Origin: an uncultured Ignavibacteriota bacterium | GTDB taxonomy: Bacteria; Bacteroidota; Ignavibacteria; UBA10030; UBA8401 | DNA: 64,000 nucleotides | Direction: 5' to 3' | Assembly (NCBI GenBank): GCA_903884005.1 | Contig: CAISDA010000013.1 | Coordinates: 1 to 64,000 of the forward strand | Shown: one piece after another, positions 8,067 through 17,000 of the stretch | How the letters are laid out: the number at the start of each line of letters is the position of its first letter | How positions within the stretch are numbered: the stretch's first letter is position 1 | The notes under the pieces: generated by a model | The model's database searches: none | The model's input: only the letters and a program-made list of their open reading frames with translations | What the model was told of the DNA's origin: nothing | Program-made: the position numbers and the translations under genes

Positions 8067-8311
8067 AACTTTGCCAGACAAACATATGAGAAGGGGAAGA
8101 GCCATAGGAAACCTATTCCCAACGTCAGGATGCAGAGCAATGCCAGTCCGAATAATCTAAGACACAATCCGAATAATTTCAATTTGTATCCGTCCATCAT
8201 CAATTTACTTCTATCGATGGCCTCCATCGGCTTGATCGACGTATCGTCAGCAAGGATAAAAAACGTCATTGCATATGAAAGTGCCGCGATGATGCCCGGG
8301 ATGATGAGCAA
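8027..8311 (-). pseudogene. DUF975 membrane protein, C-terminal half
   Basis: This 94-codon frame starts inside a protein. PGIIAALSYAMTFFILADD, then IKPMEAIDRSKLMMDGYK, then two hydrophobic helices with LTLGIGFLWLFPF, match the C-terminal half of the DUF975 family of integral membrane proteins. Complete members are roughly twice as long. The sequence ahead of it (8312 onward) does not continue the family, so the N-terminal half is missing. It is part of the mosaic of broken genes here. Confidence 0.65.
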
Positions 8312-8330
8312 TATTATCGGTATCCATTAA

Positions 8331-8462
8331 TTATTCCTTTCGAAGTTGGTTCCGAGAATATATGGTGAATGCCTGTAAAATACAATGGGGGCATGGTTCG
8401 TTGATCGGTCCTGGAATCCCTTGACGGCAGACACTCTCGATGTAAACCCAGGCGGACCGCAT
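8331..8462 (-). CDS. Possible 43-residue CxxC micro-protein or fragment
   Basis: The short minus-strand frame contains VCRQGIPGPINEPCPHC and then a helical tail, ending at TAA. The CPHC motif and composition look protein-like, but nothing identifies a family and there is no clear ribosome site. Given its surroundings it is more likely a fragment than a functional gene. Confidence 0.2.
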   Translation of the reverse strand: MRSAWVYIESVCRQGIPGPINEPCPHCILQAFTIYSRNQLRKE

Positions 8463-8610
8463 GCGGTATGAATATTTTTTTTGTTGTAATATTTGTCGAA
8501 TTACCATAGAATTCTATGATAAAATGAATTTTCCCAGACCAATGACACAACAGATAAAGACTCAAAAACTAAATTACGTATTGGCACATAAAACGGGGAC
8601 AGGTCGACCC

Positions 8611-8991
8611 ATGGGAAAAAATAACGCGGCAGTTTTTCTAAACACCCTCTTGTGGGGATTCATTCTCTGGCTTTTTGGCTATGTGTTGGGAATGCTCTTA
8701 TTTGCTGTTGTTCCAAAAGAAACCATCGGGTGGTATATTCTGCCATTGGGAGTGTCGTTTACGCTTTGGGTTTTGTTCAAAAAAATTAAAAGAGAGTCGT
8801 TCGGCTGCTACATCGGGCTTGGGGTTATCTGGACAATTATCGGGATAATTTTAGATTATATTTTTATTGTCATGCTCTTAAAAGCAACCGATTACTATAA
8901 ACTCGATGTGTATGTGTATTACGCTCTGGCCCTTTTATTGCCGATCGTAGTAGGCTGGTATCAATTGAAGACGGCGAAAGAGATTGAATAA
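8611..8991 (+). CDS. Four-helix integral membrane protein, unknown
   Basis: With the ATG at 8611 (MGKNNAAVFLNTLL) the product has 126 residues and four hydrophobic segments, at about 8-35, 40-58, 66-90 and 97-115. A longer frame from 8461 would add 50 non-hydrophobic residues that look like intergenic sequence, so I prefer the later start. There are no motifs. A strong hairpin follows its stop at 9013. Function is unknown; it may be part of the accessory cargo. Confidence 0.5.
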   Translation: MGKNNAAVFLNTLLWGFILWLFGYVLGMLLFAVVPKETIGWYILPLGVSFTLWVLFKKIKRESFGCYIGLGVIWTIIGIILDYIFIVMLLKATDYYKLDVYVYYALALLLPIVVGWYQLKTAKEIE

Positions 8992-9012
8992 ATTTTGAGA
9001 CAGCTCCGATGT

Positions 9013-9038
9013 GTGCCTGTGTGATTACACATGGGCAC
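9013..9038 (+). terminator. Stem-loop after the four-helix membrane protein
   Basis: GTGCCTGTGTG (9013-9023) pairs with CACATGGGCAC (9028-9038) over 11 positions with two G-T wobbles around an ATTA loop. It starts 22 bases after the stop codon. There is no T-run, so it may be a processing or terminator hairpin. Confidence 0.45.
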
Positions 9039-9617
9039 CGTCGGAAAATTTCCCCGCATAATCCCCATCATCCCACTTCACGATCAGACTAACCGAGCGC
9101 GCGGTTACCGACACCCATTCGGCTACCCGTTTATCAACCGGTTTCCGTCAGAGGAAAATATTTTGATTGACAATAATTATCCTCTTCCGTAATATTCCAT
9201 TGAAGTTCGTCACCTCCTGCCGCGAATAGGATCCCGGGATCCACAGATATTCCCTCCTCCCGTCCACGGCAACCTCAGACCACCTTTTTATCGATGAACA
9301 TGTCACAGTAACATTCTGTGCAACTCAAGCGAAGAATTGCCTTCGAACGGAGGCACGGCAACCACAGGGATTATGATCGTGCAAAATAACGGTGCTATCC
9401 ACATCACCCTGACAGCAGGGGATATCACGGCGGACGCACATCGAAAGACTAAATGGTTATGCAACGAGTCCACCAGGCCCCGACCTGTTGTGGTTGGGGC
9501 TTGGCGACACATGCAATGCATTTAGTATCATCCATTGATACGATTACCTCCATGCTGATGTTGTATACTTCCTGTGCAATAACAATTAGACATCCCCCCA
9601 CATCACAGGAGACTTCC
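9039..9617. other. Gene-poor stretch with one hairpin
   Basis: No convincing gene is present in about 580 bases. Short frames on both strands are mutually overlapping and have no recognisable content. A perfect stem with one wobble, GCCCCGACC (9477-9485) and GGTTGGGGC (9492-9500) around a TGTTGT loop, is the only clear structure. It lies about 120 bp before the ARPP-1-like gene. Confidence 0.4.
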
Positions 9618-10541
9618 ATGCAGATCAAACCGCTTTCATTCCAGTCAGCCGGGGCGTTGAGCGTCCTGCAATTCGCCACTTCGCATCTCGACGCGTTTGC
9701 GTACCTTCCCGCAGATGGGGCCATTGAAAAGGGCCAGTTAGAGGTCAGGGAAATGAGCGACGCCGGCAGCGTGAATACGCTCATCGTCTTAAATGCGTCG
9801 GACACGTTCATTTTTCTGATGGATGGCGATATCCTTGCAGGCGCAAAACAGAACCGTGTGCTCAATACGTCCGTTTTGCTTGCGCCTCATTCGAAAACGA
9901 TGATCCCCGTGAGCTGTGTCGAGCAGGGACGGTGGCGGTCTGTTTCGGACAAATTTTCGATGACCGACTATGCGGCTCCGTCGTTCTTGAGGAAAACAAA
10001 AACTGACAATGTCTCGTTCAGTCTCAACGAGTCGAATAAATTCGACGCCAATCAGGGAGCAGTGTGGAATTCCGTTGATGCATATGCCCGTGAGAGGATG
10101 GTCAAATCGCCGACGTCGAATTTTTCGGACGTGTATGAAGCGTCCCGTACAACGGTGGACGACGCCGTAAAGGCCTTCACTCTCGATCCGGATGCAAACG
10201 GAGTGATGTTCTTCAAGGGGAAGACGATACTCCACGCCGACCACTTTGGCTCGAAGATGGTCTTCGGGCATTATTTCCCGAAGCTGGTCAAGGGTTTTGC
10301 CATGGAGTTCATCGGCGTCAAGGAACCGAAAGGGACATTCACCGAGGCCGAGGCGACGTACACCGCCGTCGATTTCATTGATGGCTGGGAAGCCCTGAAC
10401 AAGGAGCCGCACCCTGGAGTGGGATTGGGCACGGAAAAACGGGCCGCGGCCGAACACTATTCCGGCATGCAGCTCGAGTATAACGACCACCTGATCCATG
10501 CGAGCGTGTTCAATGCGAAGTCGATGAAGCGATCACAGTAA
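9618..10541 (+). CDS. ARPP-1 (DUF6569)-like domain protein
   Basis: This 307-residue protein matches the ARPP-1 domain as I know it. The conserved core LIVLNASDTFIFLMDGDILAGAKQ, followed by RVLNTSVLLAPHSKTMIPV and SCVEQGRWR, occupies about residues 55-115, and the second half carries TLDPDANGVMFF. The family is named for its association with ARG and rhodanese-phosphatase proteins, and its biochemical role is not established. I chose the ATG at 9618 because CAGGAGA precedes it; the frame open from 9453 begins in non-coding sequence. No signal peptide is seen, so the protein should be cytoplasmic. The next gene converges on it with a 7-bp gap. Confidence 0.75.
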   Translation: MQIKPLSFQSAGALSVLQFATSHLDAFAYLPADGAIEKGQLEVREMSDAGSVNTLIVLNASDTFIFLMDGDILAGAKQNRVLNTSVLLAPHSKTMIPVSCVEQGRWRSVSDKFSMTDYAAPSFLRKTKTDNVSFSLNESNKFDANQGAVWNSVDAYARERMVKSPTSNFSDVYEASRTTVDDAVKAFTLDPDANGVMFFKGKTILHADHFGSKMVFGHYFPKLVKGFAMEFIGVKEPKGTFTEAEATYTAVDFIDGWEALNKEPHPGVGLGTEKRAAAEHYSGMQLEYNDHLIHASVFNAKSMKRSQ

Positions 10542-10548
10542 TCATCTT

Positions 10549-11529
10549 CTACTCTGACCGAATCTCTGAGGAAGAGAGATTCCGGTTGAACAATAACTGA
10601 CCTGCCGATTGTTCGAGCTTCAGCCGAAGATCTATTGGCTGGACCCGTGCATAGGCGGTGACGACATTTGCCAGGTCCCACTCCGTTACGGCCTCTGCGA
10701 TTTCTTTTCGGATTGTTTTTGTGTCGCCGCCGATGGAATTCAACCCCGAAGCGGCACGTTTTTGCATGAGCGGGTGAGGGGGGCGGAGTGCGGCCTGAGC
10801 GATTAGAGTTATTATTTCTTTTCGCGTCAGGGCGATATTTGCTATTTGCATATCTAAATTTTTTTTCAGGCTATTTGTGCTGACCTTATAATGCACACGA
10901 GATGGCGGTGTTCCGTCCGTCGTTGGAATTCGCATGACCATTCCATTGGTGCATGCATACCGCATGATATAATGTGATACCTGCAGCGCATGGAACCCGG
11001 TTTCCGAATTGAGTATCGTAAATCCGAATCCGCAGTCATCGCCCACCCGTGGCTGGAATTTGAACTGTACTTCACTATCCATCCTCAATACTTTGTCCGT
11101 GCGAGATACGCTCCCGATGGGAAGACCTTTGCATGCAGCGACGATGTCATCGTCGAAGAACTCCGAATATCTGGAACTTGTGATCGTCTTTGCCTCACCA
11201 TCCTCCACGTAGACCCGGACAGATTCGCCTTTGATCGCCAGCAGCAGATCGTTGAAGAAGGACACGCATGTTTCGTTCGAGGCATTCTTCAGATGCCACC
11301 GGCTGAGATGATGCCATTTGAGGAGTTTATCGATGAAAGATCCACGCACGGGATAGTCGCGCAGTGTTTTTTCGGCAATCCGCAATATGGGTTTGCTGCC
11401 GTCAGTGACAAAACAGAGCCGTTCGGGATTGGTATCGATACGTTCCAGTTTTCTTGTATCAAGAAAAGAAGCGAGTGCGGTTACATCCTCACGGGTAATT
11501 TCTTCTCCGTGTGTGTATGCTAGATTCAT
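10549..11529 (-). CDS. DUF932-like (phage/plasmid-type) protein
   Basis: This 326-residue soluble protein has a layout that recalls the DUF932 phage/plasmid-related family. There is an N-terminal alpha/beta part, a central segment with FGFTILNSETGFHALQVSHYIMRYACTNGMVM (about 180-215), and a basic helical C-terminus. The central pattern of hydrophobic strands ending in 'CTNGM' is the main reason for the call. DUF932 proteins are common on mobile elements and have no proven function. Its gene converges with the ARPP-1-like gene, and its start faces the WYL regulator at 11716. An unrelated hypothetical protein cannot be excluded. Confidence 0.5.
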   Translation of the reverse strand: MNLAYTHGEEITREDVTALASFLDTRKLERIDTNPERLCFVTDGSKPILRIAEKTLRDYPVRGSFIDKLLKWHHLSRWHLKNASNETCVSFFNDLLLAIKGESVRVYVEDGEAKTITSSRYSEFFDDDIVAACKGLPIGSVSRTDKVLRMDSEVQFKFQPRVGDDCGFGFTILNSETGFHALQVSHYIMRYACTNGMVMRIPTTDGTPPSRVHYKVSTNSLKKNLDMQIANIALTRKEIITLIAQAALRPPHPLMQKRAASGLNSIGGDTKTIRKEIAEAVTEWDLANVVTAYARVQPIDLRLKLEQSAGQLLFNRNLSSSEIRSE

Positions 11530-11715
11530 TATCGTCGTTTAAAGTGCATTCATGGCCGTTCTTAGGATGGGGCTGTGTTCAATGTAAAGAGATGATTCAG
11601 CACAATCGTATCAAGTAATGATACTAATTGACTTGCAACTGTGCCCGAGAGGCGGTATTTTCGGTGGAGCCTATTCATTTCATCTCCCCACACAAATTAC
11701 CAGAGGACGCGGCCA

Positions 11716-12579
11716 ATGCTTGAACTTCAAACAAAGATCAAACGGCAGATCGAGATCATCGGACTCGTGAGCGGCGCCAAATCCACCGGGTATTTCACCG
11801 CCGACCTGGCAGATCTCTTTAATTGCGAAGAACTCACCATCAAACGTGATCTGCAGGATCTCCGCACCGCGGGAATCGACGTCCATTCCGAAAAAAAGGT
11901 CGGCGTCTGCATTGCTTCGCCGATAGAGCCTCGTGTGATCACCGAACTTGTGCTTCAGTATGTCGGCATCTGCTATTCGATGAACGCGGTCGACAGGACG
12001 ACCTCGCTTATGGTGCGGAAGAAAAAGCTCCGCGCGCTTCACGACATCGTTCACCTTCAGCGGTGCATCGAGCAGGGCGTCCTTGCTGCAATCGATTATG
12101 AAAAAGAAAAAGGCGAGACCGAGCCGGGGAAGGAAATTGGACCGCTGCTCATTTTCCAAAGCGACGGACTGTACCGCCTGCTCGCCCTGCATGGCGGCAT
12201 TGTCAAGCAGTTCCATCTGAATAAGATCCTGTCCCTGCGGCCGACGGAGAAAAAATTCAAGGCGATTCCGCCGAAAGACGTCGAGGATCTCTTTCGCTAT
12301 TCCTGGCGGAGCTGGATCGGAAAGGAACGCCATACAGTACGCTTGGAATTTTCGAAGGAATGGATGGAATGGCAGAATCCGCGCATCTTAATGGATACCG
12401 AAACGGTTGATGAACGTCCGGACGGTTCGGCGGAAATAACGCTGACGGTGAACTCCCTTAACGAAATTGCCTCGTGGATCGCCGGGCGTGGTAAGGGAAT
12501 CACCGTGCTGGACCCGCTGGAGCTGCGCGAAAAGGTGATTGCACTGGCCGCGGGCGTGATGGAAAATTATGGCAAATGA
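11716..12579 (+). CDS. HTH-WYL domain transcriptional regulator
   Basis: This 287-residue regulator has an N-terminal winged-helix DeoR/HTH_11-type domain (about 1-60, LADLFNCEELTIKRDLQDLRTAGIDV) and a central WYL domain (about 110-200, LLIFQSDGLYRLLALHGGIVKQFHLNKILSL). A C-terminal WCX-like extension follows. WYL domains bind nucleic acid or nucleotide ligands and are often found in stress and defence regulators. The ATG at 11716 gives the natural start MLELQTKIKRQIEIIGL; the longer frame from 11641 has no domain content. It is coupled to the following pseudouridine synthase gene by an ATGA overlap, an unusual partner for a WYL protein. Confidence 0.85.
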   Translation: MLELQTKIKRQIEIIGLVSGAKSTGYFTADLADLFNCEELTIKRDLQDLRTAGIDVHSEKKVGVCIASPIEPRVITELVLQYVGICYSMNAVDRTTSLMVRKKKLRALHDIVHLQRCIEQGVLAAIDYEKEKGETEPGKEIGPLLIFQSDGLYRLLALHGGIVKQFHLNKILSLRPTEKKFKAIPPKDVEDLFRYSWRSWIGKERHTVRLEFSKEWMEWQNPRILMDTETVDERPDGSAEITLTVNSLNEIASWIAGRGKGITVLDPLELREKVIALAAGVMENYGK

Positions 12580-13625
12580 TATCCGTCCCAGACTGGACCA
12601 GCCAACTTGCGAAGATGTGCCTTAGCGAAGGGAAATGTAATTTCTTGTCTTTTCCAAATGAATTTTTAATACCCATGCTTAACAACGGATACTTATACAC
12701 CGACCGGATACTACGCGAACACGCCGGCATGACGGTGTTGGATTATTACAGCACCCGCCATTCGCATTTTACTCGCGCGGAATGGCGCAATAGAATCGAG
12801 ACAGGTTCAGTCACGCGCGCCGGGACTCCTCTCTCGCCAGACGACCGCCTCCGCGAGCAAGAGGTGCTGCACTACGTCCGCGCGCCATGGTCCGAGCCGG
12901 ATGTGCCAACCGATATCCCCATTCTGATATGCAACGAACATGTCATTGTTTTCGACAAGCCCGACGGTATGCCCGTCCTCCCCGGAGGAACATACCTCGA
13001 AAACTCGATGGTGATGATTGTCCGGAGAACGCGTGATGCGGCTCTCTCGCCTTTGCATCGCCTTGGCCGCGGCACAACGGGAGCGATACTCTTTACCCGG
13101 TCGCATGAGGCCGCAGCGGCGTTCAGCCGGATGATGAGGATGAGGGAAATCGGGAAAATCTATCTTGCGCTGGTTCATAACGTCGACATGCCCGATGAGT
13201 TCACGATCCACACACCCATCGGTCGGGTTCCGTATGCGCGGCTCGGTGACATCCACGACGTCTCACCGCATGGGAAAGAAGCGGTGAGCATGTGCACGGT
13301 GCTCGCCAGGAATGCCGACGACAATACCGCTCTGATTCGTGTGTCAATTCTGACCGGCCGGACACACCAGATACGAATTCATCTCGCTTCCGAGGGGCAT
13401 CCGCTTGTGGGAGACAGATTTTATCGAGGCCACTGTATCGGGAGTGAAGACTCCGACGAACGTTCCAACACCGTTCTTCCGGGTGATCCGGGATATATTC
13501 TGCATTCGTGGATGCTGCATTACCGGGATCCGTTTGCAGGATGCGACGTGGAAGTTATTGCGCCGGTGAGGAGGGAAATTATGGAGTGGTGTGAGAGGGC
13601 GGGGTATGCGATATTTTTGGAGTGA
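12576..13625 (+). CDS. RluA-type pseudouridine synthase with altered catalytic motif
   Basis: This 349-residue protein is an RluA/TruC-like pseudouridine synthase. It has an S4-like N-terminal part (VLDYYSTRHSHFTRAEW..., about 54-100), the VFDKPDGMPVLPGG motif (126-138), HRLGRGTTG (161-169), and the C-terminal GRTHQIRIHLASEGHPLVGDRFY. In the family the motif is HRLDRxTSG and the aspartate is the catalytic nucleophile; here position 164 is Gly. I have a recollection of a diverged plant-like subgroup with HRLGRGTSG, so this may be a subfamily trait rather than damage. The ATG at 12576 overlaps the stop of the WYL gene; ATG at 12678 is an alternative. The RNA target cannot be predicted. Confidence 0.85.
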   Translation: MISVPDWTSQLAKMCLSEGKCNFLSFPNEFLIPMLNNGYLYTDRILREHAGMTVLDYYSTRHSHFTRAEWRNRIETGSVTRAGTPLSPDDRLREQEVLHYVRAPWSEPDVPTDIPILICNEHVIVFDKPDGMPVLPGGTYLENSMVMIVRRTRDAALSPLHRLGRGTTGAILFTRSHEAAAAFSRMMRMREIGKIYLALVHNVDMPDEFTIHTPIGRVPYARLGDIHDVSPHGKEAVSMCTVLARNADDNTALIRVSILTGRTHQIRIHLASEGHPLVGDRFYRGHCIGSEDSDERSNTVLPGDPGYILHSWMLHYRDPFAGCDVEVIAPVRREIMEWCERAGYAIFLE

Positions 13626-13698
13626 TGGCTTTAGGCTTGATATAGCCCGCACTGGTTCCATCGGCGTAATTTTCTTCTATACACAGGCGCAACTGTTG

Positions 13699-13785
13699 CT
13701 CGGATAATTCCTGCCTCACATTCCTCCGAAACGTCCCCCCGAACTGTAACCTTGTAAAGCAAGCAAGTCAACTAGGGTGTACATC
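13699..13785. repeat. Dispersed intergenic repeat, copy 1
   Basis: About 80 bp here match 21091-21172 at roughly four of five positions. The shared core includes CGGATAATTCC, CCTCCGAAA and the run CGAACTGTAACC-TGTAAAGCAA. Both copies are in the same orientation and lie in intergenic sequence at the two ends of the kinase-phosphoesterase-GDPD block. It does not look like a gene and is not an obvious insertion-sequence end. Confidence 0.75.
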
Positions 13786-14067
13786 AGACTCTACTGACCA
13801 TCGAAATCAGCACCAATATGGGCATTATTGCACGGCGCAAGTATCGCGTGAATAGTTGCACTAATGAATTTTTCCCTCGTAAGCAGAGCGAAATTTTACC
13901 CTGAGTGTGATTAACATATCGGCAATGCCAGCATATCACCACGCGGTGTAAGTAAGAGAAATATAACTTATAGTCCGACGGTATTCGTCGGATTTTATAT
14001 GCATATTAGAAAATATACATTTTTCCGGCTTGGGCCGGATTCCATTCGAAGAAAAGGGAAGACACGA
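13786..14067. other. Long leader of the PAS kinase with a terminator-like hairpin
   Basis: No gene is seen in this stretch. TCCGACG (13974-13980) and CGTCGGA (13986-13992) form a 7-bp stem around GTATT and are followed by TTTTAT, 70 bases before the GTG start of the kinase. This could be a terminator or an attenuator of the kinase gene. I could not match the leader to a known riboswitch. Confidence 0.4.
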
Positions 14068-17000
14068 GTGAAAAAAAACGCCGATGGTTCCAAAGCCGCT
14101 CTCCTCAGGCAAAAGGCAGAAGATATCCAGCATAGAAAATCATCGAAGATCACCTCGCGCGTTATGGAAGCCGAAACGCTGAAACTGATTCATGAGCTCC
14201 AGGTCCACAAGATCGAACTGGAATTGCAGAATGAAGAGCTCATGCTGGCAAAAAATTCAGGGCAGGAAATTGCGGAAAAATATATTGAATTATTCGACCA
14301 TTGCCCGTCCGGGTACATTACATTAACGGCAGCAGGTGAAATTCAATCGGTGAATATCGCCGGAGCACGAATGTTCGGAAAAGAACGGGCGGCCTTACAA
14401 GACAAATTGTTTAGAAATTTTCTTTCACAGGATACGGTGACAGGTTTCAATCTGTTTTTTACGAACGCATTTGAAAGCAGGAACAACGAGACCTGCATGG
14501 TGACTCTTTCCCTCAACGGAAGACCGCCGACACATATTCACCTTGCAGGTACTGTGTCCGGAACCGGCGACGTGTGCAGAGTATCCATGTTCGATATCAC
14601 GGAACGCAAGCAGATGGATATGGAAATGAAAAAGGCGCAAGATGCTTTGGGAAATTTCTTTCATATCGTTCCGGATATGGTGGCCATTGCATCGCCAGAC
14701 GGATATCTGAAGAATCTCAATTCGGCCTGGGAAAAGACGCTCGGCTTCACGATCCACGAACTTGAAAACCTACCCTACGAGCGCTTGATCCATCCCGACG
14801 ACATTGCATCGACGCAGATGGAAGTGGCGAAACAACTGCAGGGGGGTACCACGGCAAGATTTGAAAACCGGTACAGGCATAAGGACGGTTCATACAAGTG
14901 GCTTGAATGGAACGCCATCGCCGGTGAAGACGGTAATTTATATGCCGGAGCGCGCGACATTACCACACGCAAAAAAGCTGAGAATGCACTGCTGGAGAGC
15001 GAAGAGCGGCACCGCAGTATTCTGCACACTGCGATGGATGGCTTCTGGTTGGTGAATCTTAACGGACATCTGCTTAAAGTGAATGAAGCGTATTGCCGTA
15101 TGAGCGGCTATACTGAACAGGAATTACTCGGCATGCGTATCATTGATCTTGAGTCTGCAGAAACTGCGGCAGCCACCGCTGCGCACATTCAAGTGATTAT
15201 TGCAAAAGGTGAAGATCGATTTATTTCCAAACATTGCAAAAAAGATGGCAGTATGTTTGACGTTGAAGTCAGCGTTCAGTTTAAGGACGTTGAAGGCGGA
15301 CGTATCATCGCTTTTTTGCAAGACATCACCGAGCGGAAGCAGGCGGAAGAATCGTTGCGCAAAAGCAAAGAACGATATCGACATTCAGAGTTGGAGTTGA
15401 ATGCTGCTCAATCTGTGGCACATATTGGAAGCTGGAAATGGGACATCAACACAGGAAAAGTTTTCTGGTCGGATGAGATGTATCGTATCTTTGGAGTGGA
15501 TAAAAATTCGTTCAGTGGATCGCTTGAAAATGTCATTATCAACACGATGCACCCCGAAGACCTGCATATTGTTTCAAACGCCACAGAACTTGCCAAAAAA
15601 ATCCCAATGCAATATCGGATCGTATTACCCGACGCATCCATACGCACTATTTATTCGCTCACAGGCGATCCCATACTCGATAGTGCGGGGAACCCTGCCT
15701 ATCTGACCGGTGTCGCCCAGGATATCACCGAACGGAAGCAAACGGATGACGCGCTGCGGGAGAGCGAGCTCAAATATTCCGATATGGCCATGAATATACC
15801 GGGCGTGCTGTTTCAATTATTTGTGCGAAAGGACGGCACAAGAGGTTATCACTACGTGAGTCCGAAAGCCACCGAGATATTCAATCTCTCCTCTGACCAA
15901 TCATCGACAGATTGGAATCTGGGTGAGCGGATCCATCCTGACGACAAAGACATGTTCGCTGCCTCTATGAATGAGGCGATTGCACAAATGAATGTGTGGA
16001 ACTATGAAGGGCGCATTCTGACGATCGAAGGTGTACGATGGTTCCAATGTATAGCGCGTCCCATTGGAAAGAATGACGAAATACTCTTTAACGGCATATT
16101 GATTGACACTACTGAACGCAAGCATGCGGAACAACTTCTCGTCCAGGAAAAAGAACGGCTGGCTGTCACACTCCGCAGCATTGGTGACGGCGTGATCACA
16201 ACTGATACCGATGGCAGAATTATCATGCTCAACAAGGTGGCCGAGGATATGACGGGATGGAGTTCGGGCGATGCCGTCGGCCGGCTGCTGCCGGAAGTAT
16301 TTCATATCCTTAACGAACTCACTCGCGAGCCGAACGAGGATCCGGTCAAAAAGGTGCTGAGCACCGGCAGGATCGTCGAACTGGCCAACCACACGTGCCT
16401 GATCTCGAAGACCGGCACCGAGATACAAATTGCCGACAGCGCCGCGCCCATACGCGACAACGAGAGCCGGATCACGGGGGTCGTTCTGGTGTTCAGAGAC
16501 ATGACCGAGAAGCAGAGGCTGAACGATTCCATACAGCGCACACAAAAGCTGGAATCGCTCGGCATACTTGCCGGCGGTATCGCTCACGACTTTAATAATA
16601 TGCTTGCGGGAATATTCGGGTATTTGGATCTCGCCAAAGAAAGCGCAGCTGTTAACAAGACCGATCAAATACCGAAATACCTGGATAAAGCCACCGGCGT
16701 CTTCGACCGGGCCAAGGGACTCACACAGCAGCTGCTGACGTTTTCGAAAGGGGGCGCTCCCCTTCGCAAGACACAATTGATCTCTCCGCTCATTCAGCAC
16801 AGCGCTGCGTTCGCCCTGAGTGGATCGAACGTGACCTGCCAGTTTGATCTAGCGGCCGATCTGTGGGCATGCGACTGCGATGAAACTCAGATCGGGCAGG
16901 TGATGGACAATTTTGTCATCAACGCGAGGCAGGCGATGCCGATGGGAGGGAAGATCACCATTACCGCTGTGAATGTTAAGGAAGTGCCTGGTCATCTGGG

